A stretch of 48,250 nucleotides of DNA, taken from contig JASFMR010000016.1 in assembly GCA_050117475.1 (NCBI GenBank), positions 1 to 48,250 on the forward strand, written 5' to 3'. Under the pieces are notes generated by a model, which saw only the letters and a program-made list of their open reading frames with translations, searched no databases and was not told the DNA's origin. The DNA is from Fodinibius sp050117475 (GTDB lineage: Bacteria; Bacteroidota; Rhodothermia; Balneolales; Balneolaceae). Of this stretch, positions 34,077-40,782 are shown in pieces (within the stretch, counting starts at the first letter, position 1; every line of letters begins with the position of its first letter). The translations under genes and the position numbers were made by a program.

Positions 34077-35426
34077 TTAAAGCGATGGAGGGAGCACGTG
34101 ATCGGATTTATCACGTATAATTGGTGAAAGGCCTTGTTTGCGGGCCAAATCCAAGAACTCCCGTTTTTGTTCCGGACTCTTGAACATGGTGCCGGGGACC
34201 AGCAAATCCTTGAGGCTTACTTTGAATACCATCAGGCCGAAGCCGGTCAGCAGTTCGCTGAGCTTGAAATTACAGTGCCCGTAACGACCGAGGATCGGCA
34301 GGTTGCTATGCAGAAGGGATGATCCTTCTTTAAATGCCTTGAAGCGGTAGATGGGTTCATGCCAGTAGGGTATTTCCTGGTCTCCGCTGGTGTGCGTGGT
34401 TACCAGGGGATTTTCCAAATCACCGGAGGTTTGAAATTCCTGATTGACAGTCGATAATAACTTATTGCTAGCTTCAAAACGTTCGACCTTGCGATTCAGT
34501 CGCAGGTCCCCCCGGAACGAACCGGTCCCGGTATAATAGCGAGGCGTATTGTCGAAAGGGGTATCCTCAAAGGGTTCTCCTCCCAGCCGTTCTATGGCAT
34601 CGTTGGTAGCCAGTACGTTGTAGCGGAGCAAATCGAGGATAGTGGTCTGTAACTCCTCAATATTGCCCGGATCCTGAACGGGTACATTAGCTACGTTCAA
34701 CAAGGTTATGGCAATCTTCGGATGATTTGCAACTGCGTCTTTTATGTCATCCTGAAATGAATCATTCTCCTTTCCCCAGGAATTAATGACTGTTTCGGGA
34801 ACACCGATTGGGCTTCCAACCTCAATATTGGGAAAGAAATAATTGAATAGCACATGGAAATCTCCGAAATAATTCAGCTGCTTTTGGAAATTGCCCACGG
34901 GTCCACAGCCGGCAAGCCCGCCGCTGAACGTTTCGGGATGTTCCTCAACGGCAAGGGTTGAAATAAGGGCACCTTCCGAAACCCCCACCAGGTAAACATG
35001 CCTGGGCGGGCCTTTTTCAGCGATAAATTCATTTACCAAGTTAACAAGATCGTCTACGGCCTCAGGACCGTTCAAGCCGTTATGAGGGTAGCTGGTAGTG
35101 GCGTAGGCCATACCCAGTTCAGCTATGATTTCCGATACCGGAGTACCTTCTATTTGATCATTGGGTGCTTCCAGTTCCTTCTGGGGATCCACGTAGCCGT
35201 GGGCATAAACAACCAGATCCCGCCAGCCCTCAGGAGCATTGTAGTTATAGATAGAGTTACCGTTCGATGCTAAATCCTTTGCTTTTGAATTTAAGGTGAG
35301 ATTCGCTGGATCGGGGGGAGAATCCACTACGCTGTCGTTACATTGTACCAATAAAAGGATTCCCAAAAATGCAAAGAAAATGATAGTTATACGGCTTTTA
35401 CCTGTTTTGTTATCTCTCGATGTCAT
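34077..35426 (-). CDS. Secreted alpha/beta-hydrolase lipoprotein
   Basis: The likely start is the ATG at 35426 (449 residues); an ATG five codons upstream is possible. A lipoprotein signal (IIFFAFLGILLLVQC) is followed by an alpha/beta-hydrolase: DLVVYAHGYVDPQKE (oxyanion strand), YLVGVSEGALISTLAVEEHP with nucleophile Ser in GVSEG, and a late WHEPIYRFKAF/ILGRYGHCNF region carrying a candidate His. The large central helical insertion (NFQKQLNYFGDFHVLFNYFF) could be a lid. Esterase or lipase-like activity is inferred from the GxSxG and fold. It is probably on the cell surface or in the periplasm. Confidence 0.75.
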   Translation of the reverse strand: MTSRDNKTGKSRITIIFFAFLGILLLVQCNDSVVDSPPDPANLTLNSKAKDLASNGNSIYNYNAPEGWRDLVVYAHGYVDPQKELEAPNDQIEGTPVSEIIAELGMAYATTSYPHNGLNGPEAVDDLVNLVNEFIAEKGPPRHVYLVGVSEGALISTLAVEEHPETFSGGLAGCGPVGNFQKQLNYFGDFHVLFNYFFPNIEVGSPIGVPETVINSWGKENDSFQDDIKDAVANHPKIAITLLNVANVPVQDPGNIEELQTTILDLLRYNVLATNDAIERLGGEPFEDTPFDNTPRYYTGTGSFRGDLRLNRKVERFEASNKLLSTVNQEFQTSGDLENPLVTTHTSGDQEIPYWHEPIYRFKAFKEGSSLLHSNLPILGRYGHCNFKLSELLTGFGLMVFKVSLKDLLVPGTMFKSPEQKREFLDLARKQGLSPIIRDKSDHVLPPSL

Positions 35427-35860
35427 GATACTCCCTCTCATTATTATTTCCCGATTTTATTTGTACAAAGAGGCAGATGTCGTACTGTAGAAATGTGCTA
35501 AGATATTTAATAATCAACCCTAGTATCATGAGTACTAATGATACAGACAGAAAACTAAGAGGGATTTCCCGAGCCGAGGAGTAAGAACTTCCTCCACGAT
35601 TGTGGTTTTAGTTTTGGAAACAAAGATTCAATCCAAGGCGAAGGTTGTAAATTAATTTATCGGTTAAACAGAAGGGCCTTGTAACAAGTATTAAACGCAG
35701 GTAAGTGTATTAATTACATAATCTTGGGCATGTAATATATTTAACCACTTTGATTAGATCATTCCCCCTAAGTATGAATTCTTGATTACGTACTATAATA
35801 CAATAGATTAATCTCATAAATAACTAAAGAGAGAATAAATTTATTCAGAAGAGGTAAGAA
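35427..35860. other. Intergenic region with a short inverted repeat
   Basis: This gap between divergent genes has no coding potential that I can support. GTATCA (35523-35528) and TGATAC (35539-35544) form a 6-bp inverted repeat about 100 bases upstream of the hydrolase start, a possible operator. The rest is AT-rich promoter-like DNA. Confidence 0.4.
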
Positions 35861-36790
35861 ATGGATAGTTATCAAAAAAACAACATGCTTGGATGGACTG
35901 GAATGGCCCAGGTCGGTTTTATCTTGTTTTTTCTTTTAATTCAAGTCGGCAATTTGAATGCCCAGGATAAGGTAAAAAAAGAGGAAATGCCTCAATCGGT
36001 GGTGAAAGCAATTGAGAGAGATTTCCGTTGTACCGAAGAAATAAAATGGTATACCTATGAAAAAACAGCAAATATAGATCAATATGTAGTTAGGTCATCC
36101 GGACCAAATATGAGGTGCGAGGCAGTCTACGATAAAACGGGACGATTGATAAGTTCAAAAACCGTCATGACGAATGTTAAGCTTCCTGCCGAAGTTCATA
36201 ACGCAGTGATGGACGAATACCCGGGGTGGACGATAGCCGGTGATCAGGCCATAATCCACGACTTCAGTGACCGATCAACATATTACCAGGTTAACCTTAA
36301 GAAAGAAGGACAATCGAAGGACGTCTACTATAACAAGAAAGGGAAAAAAGTTACCCCCAGGGGGTCCCTTGAAGCTCGTACCGTTGAAGTTGCAAAAGAC
36401 GATCTGCCTCAAACGGTGGTTAATACAATAGAGACTGATTTTTTCAGGTGTAAAGATAATATTACATGGCGCCTGAACGATAAAAAATCGACGGTGGATC
36501 ATTACGTAGCAACGGCCCAGGGTAAAAATGTAACTTGCGAGGCTATTTACGATAAAAATGGACGATTGATAAGTTCAAAAACCATCGTGGTGGATGTGAA
36601 GCTACCGCGTCCTGTACTTCAAACGTTGGTTACGGATTATCCCGGATGGAAAATAACCGGAGACAAAGCCTTTATCCGGAATTTCGATAGCAGTACGCAG
36701 TATTTCGAAATCTATCTTGAAAAAGAAGGCGAGACGCAAACCGTTTATTACAATGCGCTGGGCGAAAAGGTGAACCCCCAAGTTTCCTGA
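35861..36790 (+). CDS. Secreted protein with two tandem PepSY-like (DUF2874-type) repeats
   Basis: This 309-residue protein has a signal segment (QVGFILFFLLIQVGNLNAQ) and two homologous halves (about 45-170 and 182-309). Each half holds two PepSY-like units, the first starting MPQSVVKAIERDF or LPQTVVNTIETDF and containing CEAVYDKTGRLISSKT or CEAIYDKNGRLISSKT, the second starting LPAEVHNAVMDEYPGW or LPRPVLQTLVTDYPGW and ending VYYN. These are the periplasmic beta-lactamase-inhibitor-like/PepSY-like domains of Bacteroidota. A shared 23-nt identical DNA stretch indicates a recent internal duplication or conversion. The function is unknown; an intrinsic terminator follows. Confidence 0.82.
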   Translation: MDSYQKNNMLGWTGMAQVGFILFFLLIQVGNLNAQDKVKKEEMPQSVVKAIERDFRCTEEIKWYTYEKTANIDQYVVRSSGPNMRCEAVYDKTGRLISSKTVMTNVKLPAEVHNAVMDEYPGWTIAGDQAIIHDFSDRSTYYQVNLKKEGQSKDVYYNKKGKKVTPRGSLEARTVEVAKDDLPQTVVNTIETDFFRCKDNITWRLNDKKSTVDHYVATAQGKNVTCEAIYDKNGRLISSKTIVVDVKLPRPVLQTLVTDYPGWKITGDKAFIRNFDSSTQYFEIYLEKEGETQTVYYNALGEKVNPQVS

Positions 36791-36806
36791 TAAATATATA
36801 TTTAAC

Positions 36807-36842
36807 AAAAAAGGCAACCTTTATTACAGGTTGTCTTTTTTA
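36807..36842 (+). terminator. Intrinsic terminator after the PepSY-like gene
   Basis: AAAAAGGCAACCT pairs with AGGTTGTCTTTTT (one G-U) across a 7-base loop, followed by T residues. It lies 16 bases past the stop codon and ends the PepSY-like transcript, isolating it from the RNA element downstream. Confidence 0.8.
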
Positions 36843-36892
36843 CCATATCAGCAGTACGGCACAGAGTGAAATATATCTTTTTTGGGGGGTGA

Positions 36893-37246
36893 TGTAGGTG
36901 AAAGTTTCACATTGGCAAACAAAAAGTTCCTACAAATAAGCCGATCACCGATTACTATATTGTTTTTAGTTAATTGAGAGAGTCTTTGAAATATTGAGAT
37001 TTGCACAATCTCAAAGTTGTACTCTGGTACTTTTTGAGATAAAACCTAAAATGATGACCGAGGTTTCTTTGTGATATTTCTCTACGAAGAAAATCAATAA
37101 AGTGTGCTATGGTCTAATGTGTCGGCACTTCAAAATGCCGACATCAAAGCCAGTGATTGAGGGTGTCTCGCTTGACGGGACTGAGAATATACCTCTATAA
37201 CTTGACCCGGGTGATACCGGCGCAAGGAAAATCACTGGCTTTTTTT
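36893..37246 (+). ncRNA. Structured RNA element, copy 1, with 3' TPP-type aptamer/terminator
   Basis: A 354-base non-coding element that is repeated at 44346-44697. From 5' to 3': stem TGTAGG/CCTACA (36893-36898, 36929-36934); a shared TTTGA.ATATT block near 36984; an 8-bp hairpin ATCTCAAA/TTTGAGAT (37008-37015, 37033-37040) capped by GTAC-TCTG-GTAC; hairpin AAACCT/AGGTTT (37042-37047, 37061-37066) whose loop GACC(G) can pair with (T)GGTC at 37110-37114 as a pseudoknot; a hairpin TTTCT/AGAAA (37077-37081, 37088-37092); hairpin GTCGGCA/TGCCGAC (37121-37127, 37136-37142); then the aptamer. Base changes in copy 2 keep these stems. It ends in a U-tract. No promoter is certain. It lies 160 bases upstream of the feo regulator. 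Confidence 0.75.
37147..37241 (+). promoter_or_regulatory. TPP (THI-element) riboswitch-type aptamer whose P1 is a terminator stem, copy 1
   Basis: The order of TPP-aptamer motifs is complete: P1 AAGCCAGTGATT/AATCACTGGCTT (12 perfect pairs), P2 GAGG..GT with AUACCUC, P3 GTCTC/GGGAC, the conserved CTGAGA (37181-37186) that recognises the pyrimidine, P4 CTTG/CAAG, P5 CCGG/CCGG around a GTGATA loop, and the GGCG-CAAGGAAA segment that contacts the pyrophosphate. Compared with E. coli thiM, P4 and P5 carry compensatory changes. The P1 3' strand runs directly into seven T residues, making an intrinsic terminator. Confidence 0.8.
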
Positions 37247-37407
37247 ATTTGGCTAATTGCCTAGCCCTGATGTTTATATACGCCATGCGAATAAGTGCTA
37301 TTCGTTTAACGTAGGTAAAAATTCTACAAAATTAGCAAACAACTACTTACGTCTGTTAAATAAGTTGTGCTTATTTTTATGTGTATAAATGGAATAAATC
37401 CAACGAT

Positions 37408-38502
37408 ATGCAACCTTACCCGGATCCTTTAACAGTGTTGTTGTTTGCAGGGGCTTTAATAGTCATAGCAGTAATGTTTTTTTGGTGGGGAAAAAAGATT
37501 GTTGAATTTTGGCTGGATAACAAAAAACTTTCAGATCGAATGCTAGGTGAAGACGCTCTCAAGCATATTTATAATGCTACGGTAACCGGGCAAAAACCAA
37601 CGATGCGAAGTATCGCCGGGTCACTTCAGGTGAGCCTTGACCGTACTTCTGCCCTCTTGAACAATATGGAGCAAAGGCGATTGATTGTATGGAAAGATAA
37701 TGAATTACAATTGACACCGGAAGGCCAGGAATATGCACTGCATATTATCAGGGCTCATCGACTTTGGGAACGGTATCTGGCCGATCATACGGGATTGAAA
37801 GAAACGGAATGGCATACTGAGGCTGAAAAACGCGAGCATCAATTAACGCCTCGGGAAACCGAAGTACTTTTCGGAAGACTTGGCCATCCCACTCACGACC
37901 CTCACGGAGATCCTATTCCCACTTTAGATGGAGGGCTGGAAGGTCACGGCGGTGCCCCATTAACGACGCTATCTCCGGGGCAGGCCGCACGTATTGTTCA
38001 TACAGAGGATGAACCGGAGGCAATTTATGCACAACTTGTTGCTGAAGGTTTGGCGCCCGGCATGGAGCTGCATGTTTTGGAAAAGACTCCTCAACTCATC
38101 CGGTTCTGGGCCGATGGAACGGAACATATCCTGGCGCCGATGGTTGCCAATAATCTTTCTGTGGTACCAACAAAAGAGGCTGACATAACAGAAGTATATA
38201 CCGGTGCACATTTATCGGATTTGAAGCCCGGCGAACGAGGTCGTGTTTTGGGTATTTCGCGTATTTGCAGGGGAGACGAACGGCGACGCCTGCTTGATCT
38301 TGGATTGACCGCCGGAACGATTGTTGAGGCCGAGATGACCGGTCCGGGAGGTTCTCCCACAGCATACCTCATTCGAGAGGCGATAATTGCTTTGCGACCC
38401 GAACAAGCCCGGTTTATTCATATTAAAAAACTTGATCCCGAGGCCGAGGATGAAAAAGATAAATCCCAAATTGAAAGCGGAGCCGATCAGACCGGCGTGT
38501 GA
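37408..38502 (+). CDS. Membrane-anchored DtxR-like regulator with two FeoA domains
   Basis: The start chosen is the ATG at 37408 (364 residues), just before a single transmembrane helix (LTVLLFAGALIVIAVMFFWW); a GTG nine codons upstream is possible. A winged-helix DtxR/MntR-type domain follows (about 45-115, PTMRSIAGSLQVSLDRTSAL and LTPEGQEYALHIIRAHRLWE), then dimerisation/metal-site residues around HTEAEKREHQLTPRE. Two FeoA (SH3-like) domains end the protein (SPGQAARIVHTEDEPE region; KPGERGRVLGISRICRGDER region). It combines an iron sensor with the FeoA part of the ferrous-iron importer and lies directly before feoB. A membrane-tethered DtxR-type regulator is unusual. Confidence 0.85.
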   Translation: MQPYPDPLTVLLFAGALIVIAVMFFWWGKKIVEFWLDNKKLSDRMLGEDALKHIYNATVTGQKPTMRSIAGSLQVSLDRTSALLNNMEQRRLIVWKDNELQLTPEGQEYALHIIRAHRLWERYLADHTGLKETEWHTEAEKREHQLTPRETEVLFGRLGHPTHDPHGDPIPTLDGGLEGHGGAPLTTLSPGQAARIVHTEDEPEAIYAQLVAEGLAPGMELHVLEKTPQLIRFWADGTEHILAPMVANNLSVVPTKEADITEVYTGAHLSDLKPGERGRVLGISRICRGDERRRLLDLGLTAGTIVEAEMTGPGGSPTAYLIREAIIALRPEQARFIHIKKLDPEAEDEKDKSQIESGADQTGV

Positions 38503-39304
38503 AACGTGTCCCATGTACCAAGCGGCCCGGCTAAGAAAACTGGGCGTGGATATGAAGGATTGGGATTACGTAGTTGCCCTGGCTGGAAATCCGAACACCG
38601 GCAAAAGTACTGTGTTTAATGCTTTAACCGGCTTACGGCAGCATACGGGAAACTGGCCGGGGAAAACGGTGACGAGGGCTGAAGGAGGAATGAGTTACGG
38701 CGGGAGCCGGTATAAGCTGGTGGACCTGCCCGGCACCTATTCATTGTTGGCATCAAGCGTAGATGAAGAAATTGCCAGGGATTTTATCCTCTTTGGAGAG
38801 CCTGATGTTACCGTCGTAGTTGTAGATGCCACGCGGTTGCAACGCAACCTAAACTTGGTGTTACAGGTGCTTGAAATTTCAGACCGGGTGGTGATCTGTC
38901 TCAACCTGATGGATGAGGCCCGAAGGAAAGGCCTTGTAATTGATGATCGACAACTGGCGCGGGACCTAGGTGTTCCTGTGATTCCTACGGTAGCTCGTAC
39001 AGAGGAAGGAATTGCTGATCTCTTGCAAGCTATAGATGATGTTGCAAAGCGAAAGACCGTATGTAACCCCTATCGCATTCAAAACGAGCCGCCGGCTCTA
39101 AAACGCACGATAAAACAGTTAACCACACGTATCCAAGCAGCTTACCCCAACCTGCCGAATGCACGTTGGGTCGCTTTAAGGCTTCTTGACGGTGACCAAC
39201 GTATTGCCGATGCAATCCGTAAAGGGGAGCTGGGGGACATTGGGACGAATGTAAAAGCTCCAATAGGATCAACGTTACAAACCCAGCAAACTGATGAGTA
39301 CTAA
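38450..39304 (+). CDS. feoB: FeoB N-terminal GTPase part (split FeoB)
   Basis: The start chosen is the ATG at 38450 (284 residues), overlapping the end of the regulator gene by 53 bases. An N-terminal CETC pair (Cys17, Cys20) precedes the FeoB G domain: G1 ALAGNPNTGKSTVFNAL, G3 LVDLPGTYSLLASSVDEEIA, the DVTVVVVDATRLQRNL strand and G4 CLNLMDEARRKG. The C-terminal helical part (AKRKTVCNPYRI onward) matches the GDI-like domain. It ends without the membrane domain, which is supplied by the next gene. Together they transport Fe2+ across the inner membrane. Confidence 0.88.
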   Translation: MKKINPKLKAEPIRPACETCPMYQAARLRKLGVDMKDWDYVVALAGNPNTGKSTVFNALTGLRQHTGNWPGKTVTRAEGGMSYGGSRYKLVDLPGTYSLLASSVDEEIARDFILFGEPDVTVVVVDATRLQRNLNLVLQVLEISDRVVICLNLMDEARRKGLVIDDRQLARDLGVPVIPTVARTEEGIADLLQAIDDVAKRKTVCNPYRIQNEPPALKRTIKQLTTRIQAAYPNLPNARWVALRLLDGDQRIADAIRKGELGDIGTNVKAPIGSTLQTQQTDEY

Positions 39305-40739
39305 AAAACAACGTTCCCCTTCGGTACCCTCTCCCGACGAAATTATGTCGCAGGCCAAGGAGCTTCGTGGAAAGGCCGGGCCCGATTTTCATGAGCGTTA
39401 CGTGGAAGCTGTTTATATTGATGCTGCACGTATCGCCGACCGGGCGTTGATCCATTCCGGAACCCCAAAATTCAATCTAGATCGACTGATTGATCGTATT
39501 GTAACTAGTCGTATATTTGGATTCCCGGTTATGTTGCTTCTTTTTATGCTGGTCTTTTGGATCACAATCAGTGGGGCCAATTACCCGTCAAGCCTGATTG
39601 CGGCCCTGCTGATCGATACGATTTATCCGGCCCTGCGCGAGGGCGCTTTGTCCCTGGGTTTCCCATGGTGGCTGCGCGGCGTGCTTATCGATGGCATGTA
39701 CCTGACGACGGCATGGGTGGTGAGCGTCATGCTTCCTCCTATGGCCATCTTTTTTCCCCTTTTTACCTTGCTTGAGGATTTCGGTTACCTGCCGCGAGTG
39801 GCCTTTAACCTTGATTCCATTTTTAGGAAAGTCGGGGCTCACGGTAAACAAGCCCTGAGCATGATGATGGGATATGGATGTAATGCCGCGGGCGTCATTG
39901 CTACCCGCATTATAGATAGTCCGCGTGAGCGGCTCCTTGCCATTATTACGAATAATTTCGCTCTGTGTAATGGTCGCTGGCCCACCCAAATTATTCTTGC
40001 CAGCCTCTTTTTGGGAGCCTTGGTACCGGCGTATCTGGCGGGACTGATATCGGCATTGAGTGTGGTCGGGGTCGCAGTACTTGGCATATTGTTGACATTT
40101 CTTACATCATGGGGACTTTCGCGAACATTATTAAAAGGAGAGATTTCTACTTTTAGCTTAGAACTCCCGCCTTACAGGCCACCACGATTTTGGCGTACCA
40201 TCTATACTTCCATTATAGACAGGACGATTTTTGTTCTCTGGCGGGCTATCATTTTTGCCTTACCGGCAGGGGCCGTCATCTGGTTGGTAAGTAATATTCA
40301 TATTGGGGAAATGAGCCTGGCCGAATACCTGATACATTTTCTAGACCCCCTCGGAATTCTCATCGGGATGAATGGAATCATCCTTCTGGCATATATCGTC
40401 GCTATTCCGGCCAACGAAATCGTAATTCCGACTATTTTGATGCTGATCGTATTGGTTACCGGGCAATCGGGGGTTGGGGCCGGTACGGGCGTACTGTTTG
40501 AACCGGAAACCCAGGGCTTGCTGAAAACATTGCTTGATGCCGGTGGCTGGACGCTCTTAACGGCTGTCAATGTGATGCTTTTCAGCCTCGTACACAACCC
40601 CTGCAGTACTACAATCTATACCATATATAAAGAGACGGGTAGTGTCAAGTGGACTGCGATAGCAACACTATTGCCCGTTCTGATGGGGTTGGTACTGACC
40701 TTTTTTGTCGCTCAATTCTGGCGGCTGTTTGCCGGTTAG
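39294..40739 (+). CDS. feoB: FeoB C-terminal membrane part (split FeoB)
   Basis: This 481-residue protein overlaps the G-domain gene by 11 bases, starting at an ATG in ATGAGTACTAA. It begins with a charged linker (about 1-65) and then the FeoB core (about 75-481) with some ten transmembrane helices. The gate region is GYGCNAAGVIATRIIDSPRE with a conserved Cys, followed by NNFALCNGRWPTQI with a second Cys. The second gate area reads AIPANEIVIPTILML. The overlap, not a frameshift in a conserved segment, and the free linker argue for a genuine two-gene FeoB. The gate pattern differs from E. coli FeoB, so metal specificity should not be assumed. Confidence 0.88.
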   Translation: MSTKKQRSPSVPSPDEIMSQAKELRGKAGPDFHERYVEAVYIDAARIADRALIHSGTPKFNLDRLIDRIVTSRIFGFPVMLLLFMLVFWITISGANYPSSLIAALLIDTIYPALREGALSLGFPWWLRGVLIDGMYLTTAWVVSVMLPPMAIFFPLFTLLEDFGYLPRVAFNLDSIFRKVGAHGKQALSMMMGYGCNAAGVIATRIIDSPRERLLAIITNNFALCNGRWPTQIILASLFLGALVPAYLAGLISALSVVGVAVLGILLTFLTSWGLSRTLLKGEISTFSLELPPYRPPRFWRTIYTSIIDRTIFVLWRAIIFALPAGAVIWLVSNIHIGEMSLAEYLIHFLDPLGILIGMNGIILLAYIVAIPANEIVIPTILMLIVLVTGQSGVGAGTGVLFEPETQGLLKTLLDAGGWTLLTAVNVMLFSLVHNPCSTTIYTIYKETGSVKWTAIATLLPVLMGLVLTFFVAQFWRLFAG

Positions 40740-40782
40740 ATTCGATTGATTTGAAGGCATAGCGGAATGCAATGAACACAAT

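Noticed and set aside
36960..37146. The 5' RNA domain as a cobalamin, SAM, FMN, lysine, glycine or T-box element
   Set aside because: None of their diagnostic conserved strings could be found in either copy.
36893..37246. Interpretation of the duplicated element as an insertion sequence or MITE
   Set aside because: There are no terminal inverted repeats spanning the element or target duplications, and the copies differ by compensatory changes in stems, which points to an RNA under selection.
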